DNA of 64,000 nt from Strongylocentrotus purpuratus (Eukaryota > Echinodermata > Echinoidea > Camarodonta > Strongylocentrotidae). How positions within the stretch are numbered: position 1 is the first letter of the stretch; each line of letters opens with the position of its first letter. Location of the stretch: NCBI RefSeq assembly GCF_000002235.5, contig NW_022145609.1, positions 4,967,214 to 5,031,213 of the forward strand, read 5' to 3'. Shown piece by piece: positions 12,535 to 26,700 of this stretch. The notes under the pieces are model-generated. The model did no database searches and was not told where the DNA came from. It worked only from the letters and a program-made list of their open reading frames with translations. The position numbers and the translations under genes were made by a program.

Positions 12535-15500
12535 TGTGATAATGAGATGGATAGATAGAGTACGGAGATGAAGAAAACATCAAAAAAACTTTCAAGAGAA
12601 TATTGTATTACGTTGAAGAAAAGAAAGATTCCAAGAAACCCACTTACAGAAAACTCTGAAGGTGCAGAAAAAAAAAGTCAATTCAATTGAAGTTTCTCAC
12701 TTTCTCTAAACACCCTCACCAATCCAACACTTTTATGGTAGGCCGACGACGGTGTAATAGAATCTCTTTACAAATTCGTACAGATTGATTGTATCGATTC
12801 ACTTTGAGGTATCCAAGGCCAGTTTCAGAGTCATTTAGAGGGAGATATAAAAAGAAATCTGGCTAACCGTCCAGCTCTCCACAATTAAGATATCAAGCGT
12901 GAGGGGCACAATTTGTAAACACACTCCGGGCAACGCGGCGACTCTTTCTCCCAAGTTCTACACGATTCGTCTGGGTTCAGACGTGCATGCAGCATGTGCA
13001 TACCATCTTGGAGCCACATTGTATTGATCTGCTTCTCTGTTTGTCTTCCTTTCAAACCATCCCAGTGCTTGTTAGCAAAGATATATCTCATCTTTACATA
13101 CATGTATCTCTAAATGTGCGACTGAGTTTACATAAAATAGTTGTTTTAATGGGATACTTCATAAATCATATACAAGTTAGATGTGATATATCTAAGACTT
13201 CATTCTGAGTTGATTTATCTGCTCATCTTCAAATTGGAAATCTTCTTTTATCTGTTTGTAGCCAGAAGGGCATTAAGTCTGTGTTAAGTGATATGAGTTA
13301 ATGCCCTTCTGGCTCCAAACAGAGATATTGGTAAATATCAAATTTTAATTGAAATATTAGAGAACTTTTCACTTTACTAATTTTTATGTTATTCTATTTA
13401 CCCATACAAATTGGCAAACTTATTCAATCAATTTTTTGATAAAATATTATAAATGATGAGCATTATACCTCAAAACATCCTCACTAGCATATGTGATGGA
13501 ATCTGATTAAATTTTAATGAAGCTCCTTTCCCCATAATCCATTTTATTTTGAATGTGCAACTAAACATATGATTTTGCATGGAAATAAGTTAGCTTCCTC
13601 TTGTATTGCTCATATAACTTTTACTTCTAAATTGAATTAAACTTTTCCGCTCGTTAAATGGCTTCATATTACTGCAAGTTCTATGAATCAAAACGGAAGC
13701 TGGTCATTAAACTGTGCGGCTACTATCACCATCCTTTCATTCAAAGTCATTTACATTGAATTCAACCTGCTTCAGTTTATGCAAGGATGACAAAGCAAGC
13801 AATGAATCCCGGTCGTGGAGCCTCATCTTGTTTAGGTAGGCTTGTTACCAATGCATAAATCCAATTAAAGTACTGTTAATAGAGCGGCAGAGATGATGTG
13901 GACACACAAGCCTATGTTACTTATTATACATCATGTTCTAGTCCGGTCTTCATGATTTCATCAATGTCTGTGCTCTATATGGAAGTCATAATGTACCCTG
14001 TCTGCTTCTGTGTTGTTTCTTTATTCGATAACTGGGTTAACCTATGGGTTATTTGTTTAGGGCAAGTAAGAAATTAACTACCGGTAATAAACTTAACAGA
14101 TACATATAATGCATTCTGGCTTTCAGCCAATTTTTTACATTACATATTAAACATGGCTAAATTTGCATCATCGATTATTATTAAACTGAATGAAGAAAGA
14201 AAATCTATACCAGTAGCTGATTTCAAGGAGGGGGTACACTTTGACCCACAATGCAATAATTCAATCAGGCATGATACCAAACGTTCAGAATTCTGAATAA
14301 TGGAACTGGGACAATGAATGACCAAAAGCTGTATAACTGAATAAAAATGTGGATTAGTCATGATGTCTCTTCAATGCCCCAAACACCCACATATTTCTAT
14401 ACTATCAACTTCTTCCAATGCTATAGATACATCTGTCAAACTTGCCCCAAACTTTGAAAAAAGGATATTCCCTCTAAAACCACAACACCCACACAACTAC
14501 TGGACTTTGCATTTCTGATTCCTTTGTGGCTGAAGATACAAAGGATGGTATATATACACCTGACTTTACAGGACAGGACATAAATCCAACCACCTCCATA
14601 TTGCAAAAAGAAATGTATGTCACTGTTGGGTATTGAGTCGGTGAATCCATGATTTATTTGGGCACCATCATAATTACAATCCATTATGAAGGTACGCCAT
14701 CTTTCTTCATAAGTCAAGATACCACAATTTGACATCAATCGAAGTTAATACCAGGGATTATAATAAAGAATTGAGCCAGATTATGATAGAATGGTAATGA
14801 TAGATAACAGTGGCCTACGGTGGAATAGTTTGTTAACCTTGGCTATGAGATGGAATGAGATGGAATGAATGGCTCTATAGAGGGGTAATAAAGGCTCTTT
14901 TGAAGGGGTAAGAAAGGCTCTTTGGAGGGGTAATAAACCCAATCTGCAATAGATACAGGTGACGCATCTATCATGAAGAAGCGGAACAGGTATACACTTC
15001 TTGCTAAAAGGCATTTAAGGGAATGGGAGTGTTAAAGTAGGTAGCTTGGTACGTTCTCCGCCTTCTCAAAAGCATACATGAAAATGATCTATTCTAGTAA
15101 TTGAACAATACAGTCCAACAGAATTTGATCAGTTTATCATGTCAATTTGTTACTATTTATTCCTGGTCTTGTTCGAATAAATGTCAGAAGACTTGAACAT
15201 TTCATTTTATATAAAATGTTTTTAGTTTTGTTGGCTTGCTCGTAGGTATAATCCTTACTAAGTGCAATGACAAATGACGACAGAAGGTACTTTCTGTGAT
15301 TCTCTCAGAAGGATAGACAAAAAACATTATTCTCCAAAGGTCAGGACAGCTTAGTAAGGATTTTCAAGCAATTTTCAAAATGGACAAAAGTAAGTAACAA
15401 ACCATCTCTAGAAAGAAAGGCTTTGAATAATTCATCGCAAAGAGAGAGAAAGATATTGTCTGTAAGGTAAAGGATCTGTAAAAGATCTGTAAGGTTTTCG

Positions 15501-18500
15501 AAAGGGTGACTTTTAAGCAGAAGCTCTTTGTAATCCACAACAAGGAGATCTGACTCCCATGTTATGATAGAAAATAATCAGATGACATTGAGTGGAAATC
15601 TTCCTATTGTGAGAATTTAGGATATGAAAGATTATGATTGCTTTTTGGAGGCATGAGAATAGGATTAGCAACCACAATGATATGAGAATGGTATTGATCT
15701 TGAGGCTAAAGCCACAAAATAAAATTGGGTACTGTTAAAAGTCATTCTAGAGATTTACAGAATAAAGGGTTCCTTTGAAACGGGGGTGTGATTGATCTCA
15801 TTTCTTTTAAATCCTCAATTTTTTTTTCTTATTACAAGCAAAGGTGAAAATGGGTTTTTCACCATTCAACAAATATAGTTTAACAAAGTTTACAGATCAA
15901 TAATTTATTTCGACTTCACAACCAAACCTCGACTGATGACGTGAAAGAACATTAATATGAGATTAACAGATTGATAAATAGGTGAAAGTTTAACAAAAGA
16001 AAAAAGAAACATTGTACTTGACAAAGAAAGCCTTGATATTGAAGTTAAAAAGGCGGCTTTCACAAAGTAAAGTTCCATTCTTCACAAAACATTTAGCTAA
16101 TCATTCCCCTCCAAAATGATAGACTGTGATACTATAGATAAGCTTAAGATGACAAACATTATAGATGACTAACCTTATGAATCAAATGACAGAAATTAAT
16201 GGGAACATCAATTACAAAGAAAATGATAGGAAAAAACCAAAGGAACTACAAACATCATATGAACACAAAAAGCTGCATAGATAACACTAATACAGTGAAA
16301 CCTGCTTTAGCACCATAAAGACCACTTGTCTACAGTGAGCACATTATTCTGTTTCATGTCAATATTGTTTCTCATTGCAAGGTGCGCTAAATAAACATAA
16401 AAGTTGGTCAACATTTTACTCCGGCAAAAATTCGCCTCGGGCTTTATATCGTGAAAGCTATAGGATTGCAGTGAGGTTGCGATTGGGGTTAAAATTTAAA
16501 GTGTGGCATTCCTTTGATGTTTGACACTGTACGTAGAGCAATTGTCTCAGGAACAAATGTCATACATAAAACCACATAAAGACTGCTTATTAAGACTTGT
16601 CATGTCTTCCTTGAGCAGTTCCAAGGCTTTGCTGTAACAGATTATCAATTTTAATAACTTGTTAAAACGGTGAAAAACTAAACATACCTGAAGACAGCCT
16701 TCCCATCGACCAGACCGACAGCCATGTAATCCCCTTTACCATCCTCCTCCTGACTAGCAAACAAGAGCCTTCCATTGAGAGACTCAGGCTTGAAGGATAT
16801 GGTGATGTAGAAGGACTGGTAGAGCTTGGAGGTGGGTACTGGAATCGAGAGGTACGAGGTGCCATAGAAACGAGGGAAGCGAATGTTCACAGCTGTATAG
16901 GGAGATATGAGATGAAGAAAGTATGATAGTTATGAGTGACACCAAGATGGACAATTAATGATCAGTGCTGAAAAGTGTAGGAGATAGACCTCTTGGAACA
17001 TTGGCCCTAAATATCATTCCCCATTTGTATCTAAACACATAATGTACATGTATGTTAAGATACAAATATGGTTGACACTATATACAGAAGTTTTTTGACA
17101 GGGAATAACATCATTCGACTCCTTACATGTCTTTCACTGACTTTATAAATGTGTTTTTTTAACGGTAACTGTTTTATGATAGATTAATCAGTCATTGTTA
17201 CCAGAATAAGCCTCTTCCATACCGGTACTTGATGACCTACGAAGATAACAAGTCATAACTCAATCTGAGTGAGATGTGAATGTACTCCGGTGGTTAAGAT
17301 GGCAAAAAGATTTAATGTCAATAAACAGCTTACATTCACCTAGCACTAATACACAGCCAACTAATGTATTATTTTATGTAGCCACAACAACTTTTCCTCA
17401 TTCACTTTATCACGCTATTTGTCACGCTATATATTGAATTCATATAAATAACCATTTCCAAACTTTTACTGATTTTCTTCCTCATTACTCAAGATATTTT
17501 ACAAATGGACAAAAACCTAATGCATGTAAAAGCATACAATTATGAATGTGCACTCAAATACATTTGAGTAGGTCATAACAAACCTTAAAATACCATAAAT
17601 CATAGTTATAGGAAAAGCTTCAAAAAACTCTATTTTCCTATTAATAGTATACCCCTTTAATATTTCAGGGAAGTTGCATATTGCTACTGCTATATTTTAA
17701 GCTCAATCTCATTTACCTATACATGACAGGCTGTCAGACAGTATTTGATGTTTTCAAAAGCAAAAGCTATAGTTCGATGACATCTAGAAAGGCAAAGTAT
17801 GCGAGCATAGGAAGCTAATAATACAGGTCTTTATTACATTGGCTTCATCTGCCTTCAAAGCAAGTAAATTGATAGGAATTACCTCACAGACCAAAAGTAA
17901 TCACTCTTGTGATTAAATTCATTTTTGTGTTTAGTTTGTGGCAATCAAATTTGCTAGAACCTCCGTCGTCGTAATAAATGAGGAAGAAAACAAAATATGC
18001 TTCTTCAAATTTCATTATCAGCTTGATAGCATTGGCAATTTGACCAGATCTATCCGGAATGTGGATGCCATAATAAATATGATCTCCTCTGAACCATAAA
18101 ATAGATGGATATTGGAATGGCACATAAGATGTTTTTTCAATTTAGTGATATAGTCATTTGGACTTTTAAATGCATTAAAAAACAACATTTTTATTTTTTA
18201 TTTTTTTATTTTTTTTTGGGGGGGGGGAATTGGATTAGTTTAGTTACCTAGGGTGGCATTTGAAAAATTAATTCATCTTTATGGTAGATACAGTCCAAGC
18301 TATTTTGTGCCATATAAGTTACTGACCACATATAAGTAATTAGTACATCTGATTACTGTATGAGGCATATATAGCCGCACTATAGAGTGGAGATTAGACC
18401 AAATATAAAGTGAAATGACATGTCTATTTATGTTCAGAACTCCACTTGATAATGTATGCAACTCCAAATAGCCACATACATCAGATTTTGCCCTTTAGTG

Positions 18501-19485
18501 ATTTTTATTGGCATAACAAACTGTAAATTGCAAATTTCGCTGGTGTTTGCGTACATGTCAAGCAATTTAGTTTCTGTCTACCAATCATTAAAGTTGCCAC
18601 CATGGCACAGTCAATTGACTAATAAAGAGCTTCAGGTTAAGATTTCTTTTAGTAAGTATCCCCCTTTAAAACAACTATCAAATAAGTTATCAGAATACAA
18701 CTGTGGCATCAACACGCATCTCCCTCTCTCTCCTTGCCCCATCACACTCATAAAGAAATACTGTTCTCTCCTATTCTTCCTGTACAGTAGAGAAAGAAAT
18801 CAATATGAGTCAGTAAATGCTACATAAAAAGCAATTATATTTCTCCTGTAAGTAAATTAATTGCATAAGAGGAGACGAGAATGATATGGCAAACATGCAA
18901 ACATATCATCAATAAACGTTCTGTGCCAGAGTTCTCTCTCTCTCTTCCTCTGTTTCTCTTTTTATCGCTCTACATTACGTGTACAAATAACGCCAAAGTT
19001 TGTTTTTCAATTATCATCTCTTCGTCGTTGGCGGATACGTGCTTTCTCTCTAAATTGGCCTCCTGTGGTAGACAGATGATCTGGTGTGGATGATGCCTAG
19101 TCTTTTTTAGAAAGACCATTTCTTTCTATTTGCATTCATGGAAGTTGTTTGAGCTCGCTGAAAGAATGTATGATTGCCACCAGGACATTGAGATATAGGA
19201 ATGAGGAAATTGGGGGTATTGAGCCCTAAATATCCATTGACAAGTTGACTAATACCAACTTTTTGAAAATTGTACATTATGACAATTTGCATTCATGTTG
19301 ATTGCATTTTTTGTTGATTCTCTATATTTCTACATCACCCTTTCTTCTTTTTGCTTCTCTCCTCTCTCTCTCTCTTTCTCTTTCTCTCTCTCTCTTTCTC
19401 TCTCCTTCTCATCTTCCTCTCTTTCTCTTTCCCTAACTCCTCTCTTCCTATTCTCTCATATTTTCTTGACTCTTTGCTTCTTCTT

Positions 19486-19526
<41 letters not shown>

Positions 19527-22500
19527 CATGGTTAAATTGCTGTAAGACATCCACCATTTACTCACAAGCACTCTAAAAGCATCAGGTAGAAATGTCACAA
19601 TCTGAGACACTACTCAACATATTTTTACATCCCACCATCACTCCCTGATCCTGATGCATAGAGCTTCCCTCTCTAGTCTCTACCGTGGACGAGAATACGA
19701 GATTGAGCTCCAAGACTAGGAAAGGTCGGCATAGAGATAGAGAGCATGTTAAGTGAGAAGTTGATGGAAGGAGGGATGAACTAAATAATCTGGGTTTTAA
19801 TATTGATCTGTGAGTGGGGATGAACGTAATGGACAACCCAAGGTAAGATTACAGACGTTCCGTGCAGTCCAGCACACTCAGAGAAGGACAAATTGCAAAA
19901 AAAATTGCATGGTATCTCCTTTACGCTGGTGCACTTTTAAGCAAGAATATTGATAAAAACACTCATTTCTTTAACATCTATCCCTGAACCTGTCTGCAAT
20001 GGCAGCACTTAGCGCCACTTTGTTTGAAATGCATCCAACTATTCTTGATCACTGATCTGTAATCATTGTAAATCTCCTTTCAGAAAAGTTTGAATACAGT
20101 TGATGAGGATAGCCCCCATGTGTAGCGTTATTTAGCAATATTTGCCTTACATATCTTTGGCCTCACATCTAGTGCATTGCCATAATTAATGAGACAGTTC
20201 TATTTTTTATATATCCCTTGGGGTTATAGTTACAGTTATTTATAAAATTGTTTTTCAAGCTACAAAACTACACACAGCCCAAAGTGGCTCACAGACATCT
20301 TCGAACAAACTTTCAAAAATGCCATTGGCCTGGGTACATGAAAATAGATACTATGAACCTCTGACATATAGATTTTTCACCTATAACCACAAGTGACTTC
20401 TTTTTTGTGGAAGGTCTTCTGAAGTTAAGTAGAAGAGGACGGATAAATGAACAGTATCAGACAATGTCAGATTAGCAATTGAAATACGAGGATTTGGGGA
20501 ATGGAAGGAGTTATCTAGCGTCTGAATTGAAGGGGATGGGAATGGCCATTAAGGAGGTACATTGTACCTTTTCATGTACCGAGCTATAAATCATTTCTTT
20601 TATTGTATACAAACAAGGGGCTAAGTGATCTAGAAATATCAAACATCATAAATCATCACTGTCCCCATTTGCCATAAACAATAGATATTCCACTGACTTC
20701 TTGCTCTCTCTTTAGAATACAATCTCATATACCCTGCTTAGTCAGGTAATATAAGAGCAATTGGGATCAGAAGAGGGTAAATCATAATTCAAGAGGGGCT
20801 TTTCTGCACCCCTGATAACCATTTTGGAGTGTTATTAACCCTTACAGCCTCATCGAGTTTCAAAACATGTATCATACATAGGATTCCATGGGCTGAGTTT
20901 TAATCCTCCTTCCTTTTGTAAAAATGGTTAGTTCTCTGCAAAATATTTCTTTGTATCAACCATCATAATCATAAAACTGATTTGCATTTCACACAAAATA
21001 GGACAGGCATTTTTATACCGCATTATTTTACTTTCAAGCTAGGATCGAGATTAACCCACTAAAGCATAACATTTCCTGTGAAAGATTAGTAAAAACCACC
21101 TGCTATTTTCACATTTACCCTGTGTAACAGATTATGAAACAGTCTACTCATGCTACAACATTGATCAAGATTGTATGAAAGAAAAAGCATTGTAAAACAT
21201 GACTCAACAAATCATGCATATTTAATACATTTCTCAATGCAGTACGTCTCAATGCAGTACACCTCAATGCTTCAAAGTCCATGTTTGGCTCGCGAATTCC
21301 CAGCAGAATTTAAAACCTCACACTTGAGGTAACATTGATGATGCAAAAGGCCTCTTATATGATGAAGCAGGTTCAGTACATTTTAAAGTAAGGTTGATGA
21401 AGTCAAAGGCCTCTTATGCAGGTTCAGTACATATGAAACGATTCCGTATCTAATATACATATAGAGAGCTAAAATAGTCTCCCCCACAAGTCGAGTACCT
21501 CAACGTGACCAACATTTGTAAAAAGCGAATTCCAATCCACATCAATGAAATCATTCACTGTAATTTGAGATCAATGAATAAATACAAGACTCAGAATGAT
21601 TTCTTGTCACACTTGGAGTGCAGCATGCCGTAAGCCAGCGCCAGTGAGATACTTCTGATCATGTTCAAAGAGATGGGCATTTTTAAAGGTTACCTCCTCA
21701 TTAACACCTTTCTGCTATAATGCGTTAATATTCCCCTAGAGTGCATACATGATAGTATGGTATCATGTTTCATTTCATTTCATAAATGAGGCCTTCATCT
21801 TGGAATGTATGACTGTCAGGGCACCATCTCTTTTCTTCTATGCAATACCTGGAGAAGATGGATTGCCCGGCAAAAGGGTGTAAATACCATTTTAGGTCAA
21901 ATTTAGATGTTTCTGTTTAATTGCTCGAGCAATAAGCTCTCACTTAGATGATGTAAAGACTGAATTGTGTTCTATGGATTAATGTGGGGGAAACTGTCAA
22001 AAACTTTAATATGGCATTGTGTAAAATCAGTCCAAATTGAATTAGCATCAAGAAATCTAACATACATGTACCAAACACATGTCAGAATATTACAAAAGGG
22101 ATGACAAGTTTTCATGAGTAATTCAAAACAAAAGCAATTTTGTCAATTCCCACCATTATAAGGATAGATTAATGCACATTTAAAATGAAAAGAAACTTCA
22201 CAAAGGAAAGTAAAACATTTCTTCCTTCCTCAAGCATTGGAATTTAAATTTAGAGAGAAGGATAGATTTACATCAATTTGACTGCCCCAATTTCAACCAT
22301 ACTCACTTTAAAGAGTAGGATTAGTGACCTAGATGTGCACATAATAATCATTGCAATGAAACTAAAATACAAATCTCATTTCTGCAGACCCTTGTGGTAT
22401 GCAATGGAAAGGATTTTGCTTCTAAATTGACAATTTGCCAGTCTATTCAATTAGGATTTACCTCTCCATGCCCCCCCCCCCCAATGATAGTTTGTTCAAA

Positions 22501-23720
22501 TTTCTGTGATTAATCATTAAATGTGTTATTTTACTTCTTATTGTAGAAAACAAGTCCATCATATATCATCATGAACACTTTGGATCCTGCCCTTATGTAT
22601 ACACTACATGCTAAATAACCAAGGAGACGAGTGTCGTAAAAAATCATACAGTATTGAATGGGTTAATAAAGATTTCAATTATATCATCCTAACCAACTTA
22701 CAACCTGTCCTGTTCAGAGCCAGAAGGGTGACATACGGGTTGAGATCCCGGGGAAATTTAGCTCTACCCAAACCGAAATCCGAGAGCTGTCGGAGAATGT
22801 TTTTATATAGAGGCTCGCGAGAATTTAACCGCTTACCTAACAATATTAAACTCTCCAACAGCTTAAGTGTTTTTTGCAAAGAACTATCTGCCATTCATTG
22901 ATCTTGCCTAGACTTTCAGTGGTATTATGCCTTGCCAGAAGTTACACTTAGCTGTGGGGGGGGGGGGGGGGGGACACATTACTAGTAATTAGGGTAGACA
23001 TGTATTTAAGTTCTACTTGTGTATGTAAACATAATTGTATAAATCAAGCTGCTGTTTGAAACTATTGATGCTTTTTCTTTCGTGTAGCCCGAAAGTGTAT
23101 GGTATTTTTTGCCTCGTCTTTCTTTCTACTGCACGATGGCTGAATGCTCAAATTTGTGGGTTTGTTTTGCTTGGTACGCGGCAATACACCGTTTTCCTCT
23201 TGTGGTCAAGTTTACTCATGCCTGCCCTAGGACAAGCTATGTAATCACCTGATAGCGAGCGGCCGCATCACAATGGTCGGAATGCGAATTGCATTCATTT
23301 GCGTTGCTAGCTGGGATAAGCTTTTTAACTTGTCCCGGCTGGCAACAAGCACTGCGTACCTTCTATTGGGGTGCGATAGTTTGTTGTCACGTGTGCGTAT
23401 GGCATTTTTAATTAGCGTTTGATGATGGCGTGTGTATAAATTTTGGCCTCATAGGGAAAATCGTTTATTGACGTTTATAGTTGAGGATCGATTGTCGGAT
23501 AGAGAATTAGACAACACAGTGGGCGGGTCTCTCGCGCGGGGTTTGGAATTACATGGTGTTATGCTGGGCGCGTCCGGGATCCGTGAATAAGGTAGCATAT
23601 TTTGTACTTGTTCATTCACCTATTCAATTGCTTTGATTTCTTTCCCCGGACGCGCCAGGCGTTGCATGTGCCTTCCACACGCTTTGCAAGAGAGTTCTTC
23701 TCCATTTCTCTTTCTCCCTT

Positions 23721-23753
<33 letters not shown>

Positions 23754-26700
23754 TTCTTGCAGTCGTTCCTCTTACTGATTCGCGCATAGCGGGTTAATTA
23801 TCCGCAAATCTCAGCAATTGTAAATGTATAGCCTTTTCTTGCTTTTAATTGTTTTGTTTCATTGGTTAACACGAAAGAGGACATGCAAGTGTTATACTCA
23901 GCAGCTTGAGCATTATTTTTAAAATTTCTATTTACGTAATGTTTCTTTTAATTGTACCTGGACCCCCAGGAAGAACAGTGTCATATATTTTTATGACACT
24001 GAACGGGCAATCCAGCCAATCATTTTTAAGCAATCTATATACACATGTAATTTTTTTTTTTTTAATTCTGTTATGTTTCATTTCGTTTTATGTCATATGT
24101 TATTTGTCTTTTTAATATGATTGGAAAATAAATACAATACAATACAATACATTTCTGTGGTAAAATACATGTTTATGAGTTAATGTCTTTCTAAATAGAT
24201 GTGTTCTGTCTGAATATCTGACATATTCTGTGTCTGAACTGATGTCTAAGGAAAGAGAAATTCCCTGATTTAGGCCAAATTCATGATGGTATAAAGATAC
24301 TAGCCTGCAGACATGCTTAACCTCAGGTGACCATTACAAACACATGTCGGTTACTAGACCTTATAATTATGGAAAATAATCTTCCATCACTCAATGGCTC
24401 TCTACCATTCCATCTCCAACTCTTACTCTCATCCACTGTCTCTCCATCTCTCTCTCTCTCTTCCCCACTCTCTCTATCTCTCTTTCTCTCCCTCATCCGA
24501 TGTTTCTCCATCTCTCCCCCTCTGTCTCTTTCTTTCACCTCCATGTCAGTCACCTTTTTCCTGCAATGTCACTCTCCCTCTCAGTTTCTCATACTGTCTC
24601 TCTGTCACCAATCAACTTCTTCTGTCTCTTTCTCTCCAAACTAGTTTCCATTTTTTACAATCATTGATTTTGTTAACTCCTACCCTTCCATAATAGCATC
24701 TCGATAGCATCTCAATCCAATGATTCAAGACATATCACATGCATACTGTTCCATTCTTAAATACCAGAACATATTTGTAACAGGTTTAGATAGCAAATAT
24801 ATTTCTATTTTAACATCCATTCCTTACTATCATTTAATCTATCATTCCTCATTTGCAATACTTTTGTGTGCCTCTCTTCCTCTATATCTTGATTAAACCA
24901 CCGCCATTTTTTTATCTTTACTTTCTCACATCAAATCCAAGATTTTATCCTCTCCTAAGAAAATAATCAACATTTTGATCACATTGTTTTAAATTATTCT
25001 TAGAAACACTTCATAACAACTCCACTCTAGTGAATTCATCTCCCAAAGTAGTCTTCAAACCCTCTTTTCTAGGTTTAGCTCTTTTCCTTTTCTCTGTATT
25101 CTGTTTTAATCTTTCACTCTATATCTATCGCACTCTCTCTCCCTCTCTCTCTTTCTCTCTCTCTATCTCTCTCTCTCTCTCTCTCTCTAGCTCATCATCT
25201 TCATCATTTTCCTGAACTAACGTGATCATTGAATTTGCTTCCAAAATGGCATTCTTGTAATAGAGCTGAGGCGATGACAAGCTGGTAAATTCTCACTAAC
25301 AATATTGATTTCTCTGACTAACCCAATTTGGCAGAGGAGTTTCACCGAGTATAAAGCTCTCTGCCTATCTATCATAAGCCAACATGATGATACTATGCTG
25401 ATGTACTGTAGCAGGAGCGATTAGATTTAATTTTGAATGATAATAATTCAATCATATAAGTTCATGAATCAAGCTCACTTTCTTGATTTTTTAAAATTAT
25501 ATTGTAGCAAAGGGCATTTTGGCAGGGGAATTTTTTTCTGCACTGACACATCAAGATAAAACTCTTTGCTCAAGATCCTTCTGCAAGCCTCATGACAATT
25601 AGCTATAATTAATATATTTCTACCGTGCACAAAAATTAGTCTAAAGGGGCTTTGGAATGATGAATGTCAATTTTTTTCCCTCAAATATTTCATCACTAAA
25701 TGATAGCTTAAATCACATATCTCAACAATCTGTTTGATGGCTTGGAACTTTATCTCACTTATGACCAGCAAATGACTGAAAAACAAATCATTTTTATTGA
25801 TGCATTTCAAAGAAATGAGAAGAATTATTGCTGTTTTTAATTTTCCAATTTCTTTGATGTTATAATACTGTTTATTCAAAATGATATATCAATTTAATGA
25901 CACAGTTGAGGTAAGTAGTACTCATTAGGCAGCAAATCACCCCAAACTGACTTTCATAGCCACACATATATCTTATATATTATCTGTTTGGAGCCAGAAG
26001 GGCGTTAACTCATTATAATTGAATACAGAGTTAATGCCCTAATGGCTTCATACAGATGATATATTGATACAATAAATCTATGACATCATACATTCCCAGT
26101 AAGGAGTAATGATTAGTCAAATTAGGCATAACTTCATCAGCTTGAGTTGGCCAAATAGCCCGGTATTTCTGATTCAGGGAATTAGCCTGAAGTTACAATC
26201 CCGTCTTCTCAAAAAAATTGCTCAGTGTTCGCGCATAGTGAGTGTCTTCAGGCTGGTAAAGATGGACCGAGCAAATAGCGGGCTATTTTGAAAACTAGCA
26301 CAAGATATCTTGGGAAAATTTTTCGTGTAAATAGCCCGCTATTTCGTGATCGGGCTAATTTCCCAGAATCAGAAATAGCGGGCTATTTGGCCAACTCGAG
26401 CTGATGAGGACAAGTCTAAAGTGATAGCAGATCAATGGATAAAATTGTGATACACCTGCCATGAAACATTTTCTTTTTATCAAGGCCAGTTAAATCAAGC
26501 ATTCTAATGTTCCCCTGACTTGTAATGTAATCAATTTAGTGGAAGGCAGAAAATAATGTGTCAACATCTAATCTCCTGTACAGCTCACACTTCATCCTGT
26601 TAACCCGTGAAAAATCTGTTTAGAATACCTTGACAACATCCAATAGCACGTTCAGACTAATGAAAATATAAAGAATCATTGTATGACGAAAGGGGCGTAC

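Larger units (their letters stand above)
12088..16687 (-). other. EGFLAM intron (4600 bp)
   Basis: Contains a (GA)n microsatellite (12489-12529), a somewhat GC/CpG-richer patch (about 12880-12990), hairpin copy 2 (13250-13326), a short tandem repeat (14871-14936) and one end of a dispersed repeat (16290-16360). No exon found. Confidence 0.75.
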
